The notes: generated by a model from the sequence alone, not told the origin. Shown: positions 1-5,086, numbered from the stretch's first letter. The stretch: 5,142 nt of DNA from Actinomycetota bacterium (GCA_019348335.1 JAHWJR010000025.1:10925-16066), one strand, 5' to 3'. Made by a program: numbers and translations.

Positions 1-344
1 AGGTCGACGCCCTGTGCCTTCCCTACCGCACCGGCGGCCGGTTCTCGTGCCAGAACGGGCCGGTGGTGGCCATGAACGCCGACCGCTGGCGCACGGCGAC
101 CGACCGGTGGACGGGGGACCTCGCCGACTACCGGCGGATGCTGGTGAACCATGAGGTGGGGCACCTGCTGGGACGGCACCACCCGCCCGACCCGCAGTGC
201 CCGGCACCGGGGCAGCCGGCGCCGGTCATGGCCCAGCAGAGCACGGAGCTGCACGGGTGCCTGCCCAACCCGTGGCCGCTCCCGGAGGAGCTGGAGGCGG
301 CGGCCCGCCACGACGAGCCCCTGGCGCCCCCGTACGAGCGATGA
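1..344 (+). CDS. DUF3152 metzincin-like secreted protein, 3' part
   Basis: This is the C-terminal part of a gene that enters from the left; the first full codon is at 3 and the TGA stop is 342-344. What remains (113 residues) matches my memory of the DUF3152 family: an LCLPYRTGG stretch, a SCQNG segment, NADRW, then NHEVGHLLGRHH followed by APVMAQQ and GCLPNPWP. The HEVGHLLGRHH segment (150-182) fits the metzincin zinc motif HExxHxxGxxH, with three His ligands and the catalytic Glu. The Met encoded at 228-230, in PVMAQQ, is where a Met-turn would fall. Four Cys flank the motif and could form disulfides, consistent with an exported protein. The signal peptide or anchor would lie outside the window. 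Family assignment is firm; protease activity and substrate are inferred. The next gene converges on it across 32 bp. Confidence 0.85.
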   Translation, partial: VDALCLPYRTGGRFSCQNGPVVAMNADRWRTATDRWTGDLADYRRMLVNHEVGHLLGRHHPPDPQCPAPGQPAPVMAQQSTELHGCLPNPWPLPEELEAAARHDEPLAPPYER

Positions 345-360
345 CGCTCACCAGTGGGGA

Positions 361-377
361 AGCGCCCCCGGGGCGCT
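361..377. terminator. Hairpin between convergent genes
   Basis: AGCGCCC (361-367) pairs perfectly with GGGCGCT (371-377) across a 3-nt loop. It lies just past the DUF3152 stop (344) and touches the stop codon of the convergent membrane gene (377-379). Position and symmetry suit a bidirectional terminator for both genes. Neither strand has a following T-run, so this is a U-less hairpin at best. It is short enough that a GC-rich sequence could form it by chance. Confidence 0.4.
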
Positions 378-733
378 CAGCTGAACCAGATGCGTTGGTA
401 GTCGCGGCTCTGGGGGTGCAGCAGCAGCGCCAGCAGGACCACGTCGAACATGAGGTCGAGAAGGAGGCCGAAGTTCAGGCTGAACCGGGCCAGGGAGGCG
501 GCCACCACGATGACGGCCACGGCGACGGCGACGCCGTAGCCCCAGTTCTGGTCGTTGGCCACTCCGAACCCGCCGGCGGCGTAGGCGACCACGACGACCA
601 GGCCGAGGAGCAGCCCGAACAGGCGGAGGGGTTGCCCGAAGAGCAACCCGAACACGGCGTTGAGGTAGAGGAGGAACACGGCGATCTGCAGCGTCTGGGG
701 ATGGGACGGGTTCGTCCAGCGGCGGGTCTCCAT
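377..733 (-). CDS. Small four-helix membrane protein, unknown function
   Basis: This 118-residue protein starts at the ATG read from 733 to 731 and ends with TGA (379-377). I do not recognise the family. The N-terminus is polar (METRRWTNPSHPQ), followed by about four hydrophobic segments near residues 15-33, 37-57, 66-82 and 87-105. A polar GVANDQNWGYG stretch (57-67) joins helices 2 and 3. The C-terminal tail, HPQSRDYQRIWFS, is basic and aromatic and probably cytoplasmic. The frame stays open further upstream, but there it is antisense to the nucleotidyltransferase and has no membrane character, so the start at 733 is preferred. No good Shine-Dalgarno or TANNNT hexamer precedes it. Its start codon overlaps that of the divergent neighbour within one CATG. 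That it is a gene is likely; its role is unknown. Confidence 0.75.
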   Translation of the reverse strand: METRRWTNPSHPQTLQIAVFLLYLNAVFGLLFGQPLRLFGLLLGLVVVVAYAAGGFGVANDQNWGYGVAVAVAVIVVAASLARFSLNFGLLLDLMFDVVLLALLLHPQSRDYQRIWFS

Positions 734-1496
734 GGCTGACAGTCTGGCAGCCCTCGTCCTGGCCGCCGGTGCCGGCCGCCGGCTGCGCCCACTGACCGAG
801 ATCCGCCCCAAGGCGCTGTGCCCGGTGGGCAACGTCCCCCTGGTCGACCTCGCCATCGACCGGGTGGCGCCCGTGGTCGGCGCCGGCGCCGGCGCGGTGG
901 CGGTGAACGTCCACCACGGTCGTGACCAACTCGAGGCCCATCTGGCCGGTCGGGTCCACCTCTCGGTGGAGGAGCCGGTCGCCCTGGGCACGGCGGGGGC
1001 GGTGGCCAACCTGCGCGGCTGGCTCGACGGGCGTCCGGTGCTGGTCGTCAACGCCGATGCCTGGCACCGCGCCGACCTGGGGGCCATGGTCGAGGGCTGG
1101 GACGGGCAGCGGGTGCGGGTCCTGGTCGCCGGCCGGCCGGGCGAGGAACTGGGGCCGGCCAGCCGGGTGCTGGGCTCGGTGCTGCCGTGGTCGGTGGTGC
1201 GATCACTGCCCGTCGAGCCGTCGGGGCTCTACGAGGTGTGCTGGCGGCACCACCAGGCGGCAGGGAGCCTCGAGGTGGTGGCTCGCGACGTGGCGTTCGT
1301 CGACTGCGGGACGCCCGCCGACTACCTCGACGCCAACCTGGCGGTGTCCGGCGGCGAGCCGGTGGTGGGCCCGGGAGCGGTGGTCGAGGGCAGGTTGGTG
1401 CGCTCGGTGGTGTGGCCGGGCGGGGTGGTCGGCGCCGGCGAGGTGCTGGTCGACTCGGTCCGGGTGGGGGAGACCCTCACCGTGCGAGCCCGCTGA
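732..1496 (+). CDS. Sugar-1-phosphate nucleotidyltransferase family protein
   Basis: This 254-residue protein has the N-terminal signature of NTP:sugar-1-phosphate transferases: LAAGAGRRLRPLT (residues 10-22) binds the nucleotide phosphates, followed by a conserved Pro-Lys (26-27) and PVGNVPLVD. LGTAGAV (85-91) and VLVVNADAW (103-111, with Asp109 as probable metal ligand) follow. FVDCGTPADYLDANL (189-203) carries the second likely metal Asp191. Residues 211-250 alternate Val/Gly in a way that suggests a short left-handed beta-helix. These enzymes make NDP-sugars for glycans, cell wall or cofactors. Only about 80 residues separate Asp109 from Asp191, so the sugar-binding part is small, closer to MurU/ManC-like single-domain members than to RmlA. 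The ATG at 732 is just before the first strand, so a much later start is excluded. The substrate cannot be read from the sequence, and the neighbours give no pathway. The last 175 bp are antisense to rlmN. Confidence 0.85.
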   Translation: MADSLAALVLAAGAGRRLRPLTEIRPKALCPVGNVPLVDLAIDRVAPVVGAGAGAVAVNVHHGRDQLEAHLAGRVHLSVEEPVALGTAGAVANLRGWLDGRPVLVVNADAWHRADLGAMVEGWDGQRVRVLVAGRPGEELGPASRVLGSVLPWSVVRSLPVEPSGLYEVCWRHHQAAGSLEVVARDVAFVDCGTPADYLDANLAVSGGEPVVGPGAVVEGRLVRSVVWPGGVVGAGEVLVDSVRVGETLTVRAR

Positions 1497-2509
1497 GGCG
1501 GGGCGGACTGGGTGGCCCGGAGCTGCCCGCAGGCGGCGTCGATGGCCGTGCCCCGGTTCTGGCGCACGGTGACGTTGACGCCCAGGTCGCGGAGGCGGTC
1601 ACGGAAGGCCCGGACACCCGCCGGCGGCGTTCCCGGCGTGGCGTAGCCGGGCGTGGGGTTGAGGGGGATGAGGTTGACGTGGGCCCGCAGCGGGCGGGCC
1701 AGCGCGGCCAGCTCGGCGGCGTCGGACGGCCGGTCGTTGGTGGCGTCGATCAGCGCCCACTCGAACGACAGGCGCCGGCCAGTTGCCGCCAGGTAGCGCC
1801 GGCAGGCGGCCACCAACGCCTCCAGGGGATAGCGCCGGTTGATGGGGACGAGCTCGTTGCGCAGGTCGTCGTTGGCGGCGTGCAGCGACACCGCCAGGTT
1901 CACCGGCAGCTCCTCACCGGCCAGCCGCTCGATCCCGGGGATGATCCCCACGGTGGAGATGGTCAGGTGCCGGGCGGACAGGCCGAGGTCGTCGTGCAGC
2001 CGGCGCACGGCCGCCCACACCCGGTCGTAGTTGGCCAGCGGCTCGCCCATCCCCATGAACACCACGTTGGACAGCCGGCGGGGACGGGCGCGCCGGGCCG
2101 CCCGCACCACCTGCTCCACGATCTCGCCGGTCGCCAGATTGCGCCCGAAGCCCGCCTGCCCGGTGGCGCAGAAGCCACATCCCATGGCGCAGCCCGCCTG
2201 CGACGACACGCACACTGTCGAACGCCCGGGAGCGTGCATCAGCACGGTCTCGACCGAGGCCCCGTCGTCGAGGTTCCACAGCCACTTGACCGTGTCGCCA
2301 CCGTCGCTCACCGACTCGACGGCGGGAGTCAGCGCCAGCGGGAGACGCTCGTCCAGCTCCTGGCGCAGGGCGAGAGGGAGGTCGGTCATGTCGGCGGGGT
2401 CGAGCAGCCGGCGGTACAGGCCGTCCCAGGCCTGGCGCACCCGGTAGGACGGCTCACCGGCCAGGAGGGCGGCGAGGTGGTCGACGCCGGCGTCGTAGCG
2501 GGTGGCCAT
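1322..2509 (-). CDS. rlmN: Dual-specificity 23S rRNA/tRNA adenine-C2 methyltransferase RlmN
   Basis: RlmN is a radical SAM enzyme that methylates C2 of A2503 in 23S rRNA and, where tested, A37 of some tRNAs. The cluster motif CAMGCGFC gives Cys107, Cys111 and Cys114. Cys100, seven residues before, and Cys328, in DAACGQL, match the two catalytic cysteines of the E. coli enzyme (C118 and C355). GMGEPLANYD (153-162) is the SAM-binding GEP motif. ISTVG (184-188), NLAVSLHA (204-211) and VNLIPLNP (278-285) are typical core strands. The N-terminal helical domain (about 1-90) contains the YRVRQAWDGLYRR segment. The ATG at 2509 gives a normal N-terminus. The C-terminus is unusual: after GQL (330) the frame runs 65 more residues, rich in Thr, Pro, Ser and Arg, to TAG at 1324-1322. 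That tail is antisense to the last 175 bp of the nucleotidyltransferase plus a short gap. Function is very secure; the tail needs checking for a frameshift. Confidence 0.96.
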   Translation of the reverse strand: MATRYDAGVDHLAALLAGEPSYRVRQAWDGLYRRLLDPADMTDLPLALRQELDERLPLALTPAVESVSDGGDTVKWLWNLDDGASVETVLMHAPGRSTVCVSSQAGCAMGCGFCATGQAGFGRNLATGEIVEQVVRAARRARPRRLSNVVFMGMGEPLANYDRVWAAVRRLHDDLGLSARHLTISTVGIIPGIERLAGEELPVNLAVSLHAANDDLRNELVPINRRYPLEALVAACRRYLAATGRRLSFEWALIDATNDRPSDAAELAALARPLRAHVNLIPLNPTPGYATPGTPPAGVRAFRDRLRDLGVNVTVRQNRGTAIDAACGQLRATQSAPPQRARTVRVSPTRTESTSTSPAPTTPPGHTTERTNLPSTTAPGPTTGSPPDTARLASR

Positions 2510-2515
2510 GGGATC

Positions 2516-2521
2516 ACCCTA
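2516..2521 (-). promoter_or_regulatory. Probable -10 of rlmN (TAGGGT), also readable as SD
   Basis: Read on the minus strand, TAGGGT is followed by GATCCC and then the rlmN ATG. A TANNNT hexamer ending 6 nt before the start codon fits a leaderless transcript. The same bases contain GGTGATC, which matches the 3' part of the complement of the 16S tail and could act as a Shine-Dalgarno at normal aligned spacing. Sequence alone cannot separate these readings. No -35 consensus is visible. Confidence 0.45.
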
Positions 2522-2572
2522 GAAGGGAGCGCGGGCGGCGACGCCCTCCCCGGGCACGGGGCCGGCCGCAGG

Positions 2573-2578
2573 TAGCGT
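2573..2578 (+). promoter_or_regulatory. Probable -10 of VIT-family gene (TAGCGT)
   Basis: TAGCGT fits TANNNT and ends 7 nt before the ATG at 2586, so transcription would begin at or next to the A of the start codon, giving a leaderless mRNA. An in-frame GTG at 2577 lies inside this hexamer, which argues against that codon as the start. No recognisable -35 is seen upstream in this GC-rich 76-bp divergent gap shared with rlmN. Confidence 0.5.
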
Positions 2579-2585
2579 GGGCGCC

Positions 2586-3347
2586 ATGGCCGAGTCCCGC
2601 CTGGGCCCCGAGGACACGCCGGAGCGGACCCACCCTGCGCCGGCGGCGGCCCTCGACGAGCACCACCATCGCGACGTCCAGGGCGGCGCGGCACGGGCTG
2701 CGGTGTTCGGCGTGAGCGACGGGCTGGTGTCCAACGTCGGCCTGATCCTCGGCGTGGCCGGTGCCGGCCCCGGCCCGGCGGTGGTGCGCCTGGCCGGGCT
2801 GGCCGGCCTCGTCGCCGGCGCCATCTCCATGGCTGCCGGCGAGTACAACTCCATGAAGGTGCAGTCCGAGCTGCTGGAGCGGGAGCTCGAGCTCGAGCGG
2901 CGCGAGCTCCGGCGCAATCCCGAGCAGGAGACCGCCGAGCTCGTCGCCCTCTACGAGTCGCGGGGGATGGAGCCGCAGCAGGCCCGTGACGTGGCCGAAG
3001 TGGTCATGAGCGACCCCGAGGTGGCGTTGGAGACCCATGCCCGGGAGGAACTGGGTCTCGATCCCGAACAGCTCGGTTCGCCCATTGCCGCCGCCGCCTC
3101 GTCGTTCGTCGCCTTCTCCCTCGGAGCGCTGGTGCCGCTGGTGCCGTGGTTCGTGGCGTCGGGGACGCCGGCGCTGCTGGCCTCGCTCGTCGGGGCGATC
3201 GTGGCCGCCGTCGCCGTGGGCGCCGCCATCAGCCGCTTCACCGACCGCCCCCTGCCCCGCACCGTCGCCCGCCAGGTGCTGTTCACCCTGGTGCCGGCGG
3301 CCCTGACCTATGCCATCGGCTCGGCGGTGGGCCTGAACGGGGTCTAG
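2586..3347 (+). CDS. VIT1/CCC1-family iron/manganese transporter
   Basis: This 253-residue protein belongs to the VIT1/CCC1 family, which moves Fe2+ or Mn2+ out of the cytoplasm, usually by proton antiport. The N-terminal HHHRDVQGG (26-34) leads into FGVSDGLVSNVGLILGV (41-57), the hallmark first helix with conserved Asp45. The second helix ends in ISMAAGEYNSMK (80-91), with Met82 and Glu86 at the positions of VIT1 metal-path residues. A long Glu-rich cytoplasmic region (about 92-165, with ELLERELELERREL and more acidic helices) matches the metal-binding domain known from plant VIT1. Three more helices lie near 167-190, 194-215 and 228-250. Length is usual for bacterial members. The ATG at 2586 is preferred to a GTG at 2577 because of the -10 position. 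The TAG stop overlaps the mshD stop. Iron versus manganese cannot be decided from sequence; cytoplasmic metal detoxification is the expected role. Confidence 0.93.
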   Translation: MAESRLGPEDTPERTHPAPAAALDEHHHRDVQGGAARAAVFGVSDGLVSNVGLILGVAGAGPGPAVVRLAGLAGLVAGAISMAAGEYNSMKVQSELLERELELERRELRRNPEQETAELVALYESRGMEPQQARDVAEVVMSDPEVALETHAREELGLDPEQLGSPIAAAASSFVAFSLGALVPLVPWFVASGTPALLASLVGAIVAAVAVGAAISRFTDRPLPRTVARQVLFTLVPAALTYAIGSAVGLNGV

Positions 3348-4282
3348 GTCCGGGCGTCTCCGGCGTCTCCGGAGTCCACGTCGCCCACGTAGGCGCGGTC
3401 GACGTGGTCGACGACGAAGCCCAGGTCCTCGTAGAGGGCGACGGCGCGGCGGTTGGCGGCGTCGACGTAGAGCATGCCGTGGCGCAGGCCCCGCTCCCGG
3501 TGGAGCCATTCGAGCCCGGCCAGCACCAGGTCCCGCCCCAGCCCCTGCCCCTGGAAGTCGGGGTCGACGGCGACGACGTAGACCTCTCCCAACCGGGGTT
3601 CGTGGTCGCTGTGGACCTTGGTCCAGCAGAACCCGGCCAGCCGCCCGTCCTGTTCGTGCAGCAGGAACCCCTCGGGATCGAACCACGGCTCGTGCTCGTG
3701 GGCCACGATGGTCTCGAGGTCCCAGCCGCCCTGCTCGGGATGATGCCGGAAGGCCCGGTTGTTGACCTCCAGCCACTGCTGCTCGTCCTCGCCCACGCGG
3801 AAGGCCCGCAAGGCGATCCGGGTGCCGGCGGTCCCGGTCACGGGCAGGCTCCGGCGCAGCTGGAGCAGGTCGCGGCCGCGGGCCAGACCAGCCTCGGAGG
3901 CGATCGCGTCGGAGGTGTCGGTGGGGCGGTACACCCAGAGGTGGACGTGGCCTCCGCCCTCGTCCCGGATGACCTCGAGGGCGGCGCGCAGCATCTCGGG
4001 CCCGATGGCCAAAGCATCGTGGCGGTGGTGGGGGTCGATGACCAGGTCGAGGGCCCAGCTCCGGGAACCCCGGCTCACCTGGGTGTAGCCCACGGGGTGG
4101 CCGTGACCGGGTTCCCAGGCGACGAGGCCGGCGAAGCTCTGCCGTCCGCCCGACGCCATGTCCAGCCATCGGTGCTCGTCGACGGGACGGTGGCCGTCGG
4201 CGCGCTCGGCCAGCTCGAGCAGCTCCTGCACGGCGGCGACATCCCCCTCGTCGAGCTGTCCCTTGATCTCCAGGTGCCGCAA
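3344..4282 (-). CDS. mshD: Mycothiol synthase MshD (two-domain GNAT)
   Basis: MshD acetylates the cysteine amine of Cys-GlcN-Ins with acetyl-CoA, the last step of mycothiol synthesis. The predicted 312 residues match the family size (about 315 in M. tuberculosis). An N-terminal GNAT domain (about 1-145) is followed by the C-terminal GNAT domain (about 155-300), which is the active one in characterised MshD. Family blocks in the second domain are NNRAFRHHPEQGGW (174-187), EPWFDPEGF (198-206), GFCWTKVH (217-224) and GEVYVVAVDP (232-241). The acetyl-CoA loop is QGQGLG (244-249), fitting Q-x-x-G-x-G. ALYEDLGF (282-289) is the usual final GNAT block. The TTG at 4282-4280 is chosen because no ATG or GTG lies between it and the divergent gene, the strand-helix start LEIKGQLDEGDV follows directly, and a TAACCT -10 ends 7 nt before it. 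A GTG 15 codons later, in AAVQE, is the fallback start. The TAG stop overlaps the stop of the VIT gene. Confidence 0.93.
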   Translation of the reverse strand: MRHLEIKGQLDEGDVAAVQELLELAERADGHRPVDEHRWLDMASGGRQSFAGLVAWEPGHGHPVGYTQVSRGSRSWALDLVIDPHHRHDALAIGPEMLRAALEVIRDEGGGHVHLWVYRPTDTSDAIASEAGLARGRDLLQLRRSLPVTGTAGTRIALRAFRVGEDEQQWLEVNNRAFRHHPEQGGWDLETIVAHEHEPWFDPEGFLLHEQDGRLAGFCWTKVHSDHEPRLGEVYVVAVDPDFQGQGLGRDLVLAGLEWLHRERGLRHGMLYVDAANRRAVALYEDLGFVVDHVDRAYVGDVDSGDAGDART

Positions 4283-4289
4283 GCCTCGG

Positions 4290-4295
4290 AGGTTA
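4290..4295 (-). promoter_or_regulatory. Probable -10 of mshD (TAACCT)
   Basis: On the minus strand TAACCT is followed by 7 nt and then the TTG at 4282, which predicts transcription starting at the first base of the start codon. Its expected -35 position, about 17 bp upstream, falls on the -10 of nth. Confidence 0.55.
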
Positions 4296-4311
4296 GAGGG
4301 GCGCGCCCGCC

Positions 4312-4317
4312 TAACCT
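4312..4317 (+). promoter_or_regulatory. Probable -10 of nth (TAACCT)
   Basis: TAACCT is followed by 8 nt and then the GTG at 4326, which predicts a leaderless transcript or one with only 1-2 nt of leader. The expected -35 position overlaps the -10 of mshD, and no TTGACA-like hexamer is present there. Confidence 0.55.
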
Positions 4318-4325
4318 CGGTCCTC

Positions 4326-4982
4326 GTGGCTGGACGACCCCGCAGTCCCGGCGGACGGGCCCGTGAGACGCTGCGCCGGCTGTCGGTCGAGTACCCCGGC
4401 ACTGCCCGTGAGCTGTGCGCCCTGCGCCACGACGACCGGTTCCAGCTCCTGGTTGCCACCATCCTCTCGGCGCAGACGACCGACCAACGGGTCAACCAGG
4501 TCACCCCGGCGCTGTTCGCCCGCTATCCAACGCCCGCCGACCTGGCCGCCGCCGACCCCGCCGAGGTGGAGAAGTTGATCCACCCCACCGGGTTCTTCCG
4601 GCAGAAGACCAAGAGCCTGCTGGGCATGGCCTCGGCGCTGGTCGAGCGCCACGGCGGCGAGGTGCCCCTGTCGATGGCGGAGCTGACCGCCCTGCCCGGC
4701 GTCGGGCGCAAGACGGCCAACGTCATCCGCAGTGTCGGTGCCGGCCTGCCCGGCCTGGCCGTCGACACCCACGTGGGCCGGCTCGCCCGTCGCCTGGGCC
4801 TGACCGAAGACGTCGACCCCGACAAGGTCGAGCACGACCTGAGCGCCATGGTGCCGGCCCGGGAGCGGGGCGCGCTGAGCCTGCGCCTCATCCTCCATGG
4901 CAGGGCGGTGTGTGTCGCCCGCCGGCCCCGCTGCGACCAGTGCCTCCTGGCCGACTTCTGCCCGTCGGCGTTCTCGTTCTGA
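4326..4982 (+). CDS. nth: Endonuclease III (bifunctional DNA glycosylase/AP lyase)
   Basis: Nth removes oxidised pyrimidines and cleaves the resulting abasic site in base-excision repair. The 218-residue protein has the standard layout: a helical core with LLVATILSAQTTDQRVN (41-57), a helix-hairpin-helix LPGVGRKTANV (123-133) with catalytic Lys129, and LAVDTHVGRL (144-153) with catalytic Asp147. The 18-residue Lys-Asp spacing equals that of the E. coli enzyme (K120/D138). The C-terminal 4Fe-4S site is complete: Cys196-x6-Cys203-x2-Cys206-x5-Cys212, preceded by LILHGR. The GTG at 4326 is chosen because it is the first in-frame start after the TAACCT -10; the frame is open back to an ATG at 4158, but those residues are antisense to mshD and not Nth-like. 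It is divergent from mshD with only 43 bp between start codons. All catalytic and cluster residues are present. Confidence 0.96.
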   Translation: MAGRPRSPGGRARETLRRLSVEYPGTARELCALRHDDRFQLLVATILSAQTTDQRVNQVTPALFARYPTPADLAAADPAEVEKLIHPTGFFRQKTKSLLGMASALVERHGGEVPLSMAELTALPGVGRKTANVIRSVGAGLPGLAVDTHVGRLARRLGLTEDVDPDKVEHDLSAMVPARERGALSLRLILHGRAVCVARRPRCDQCLLADFCPSAFSF

Positions 4983-5001
4983 GATCTCCGCACATTCGCG
5001 C

Positions 5002-5029
5002 TCAAGTCGCGGTGTGTGTGCGCCGACAA
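5002..5029 (+). promoter_or_regulatory. Candidate FliA/WhiG-type (sigma-28-like) promoter
   Basis: TCAAGTCG (5002-5009) and GCCGACAA (5022-5029) are separated by 12 nt. They resemble the flagellar sigma consensus TAAAGTTT-N11-GCCGATAA, with the diagnostic GCCGA core intact and a spacer one base longer. The site begins 20 nt after the nth stop and points to the right, out of the window. Transcription would start near 5035-5038. The downstream gene is not visible, so its nature cannot test the call. Confidence 0.45.
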
Positions 5030-5042
5030 CCATTGCAGGGAC

Positions 5043-5069
5043 AGGGACCAGGTCGAGCACCTGGTGCCT
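5043..5069. terminator. Hairpin about 60 nt downstream of nth
   Basis: ACCAGGT (5047-5053) pairs perfectly with ACCTGGT (5059-5065) around a CGAGC loop. Beyond one G-G mismatch, AGG (5043-5045) pairs with CCT (5067-5069), giving 10 pairs in 11 positions. It could terminate nth transcripts, but no T-run follows. It could equally belong to the structured segment that surrounds it. Confidence 0.35.
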
Positions 5070-5086
5070 GCGGAGCCGACCGGTAC

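Larger units (their letters stand above)
4287..4320. promoter_or_regulatory. 34-bp dyad containing both mshD and nth -10 elements
   Basis: The arm CGGAGGTTAG (4287-4296) is the inverted copy of CTAACCTCGG (4311-4320) with one mismatch. The perfect palindrome GGGCGCGCCC (4299-4308) has the same centre, between 4303 and 4304. In all, 14 of 17 half-site positions are symmetric. The arms hold the oppositely oriented TAACCT hexamers of mshD and nth. The dyad is therefore either a symmetric promoter pair or an operator for a dimeric regulator; no known operator consensus is recognised. Confidence 0.6.

Noticed and set aside
739..746. A possible weak -10 (CAGACT or GACTGT) for the membrane-protein gene
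   Set aside because: Only the A at position 2 and T at position 6 fit; the first T is missing, so it is not distinguishable from background.
734..1087. N-terminal extension of the small membrane protein on the minus strand
   Set aside because: The extra residues lie antisense to the nucleotide-binding core of the nucleotidyltransferase and show neither membrane character nor a domain.
1187..2575. Long open frame on the plus strand opposite rlmN
   Set aside because: The opposite strand encodes complete RlmN motifs in the correct order; this product is low-complexity and resembles no family.
3353..3370. Tandem 9-bp repeat GGCGTCTCC, two copies
   Set aside because: It only encodes a GDAGDA repeat at the variable MshD C-terminus; two copies are too few to suggest function.
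2514..4169. Long open frame on the minus strand, 551 codons, opposite the VIT gene and part of mshD
   Set aside because: Its translation is Arg/Gly/Pro/His-rich with no motif, and it is the antisense or off-frame reading of two well-recognised genes.
4158..4325. N-terminal extension of nth to an upstream ATG
   Set aside because: The extra 56 residues are Ser/Arg-rich, antisense to mshD and unlike Nth, and they would place the start upstream of the probable promoter.
3146..4366. Long open frame on the plus strand opposite mshD
   Set aside because: It is an antisense shadow of mshD, with Val/Gly/Asp-rich low complexity and no recognisable domain.
4283..4504. N-terminal extension of mshD to an upstream ATG
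   Set aside because: The added residues are antisense to nth, Arg/Ser-rich and would cross both promoters; the length from TTG already matches the family.
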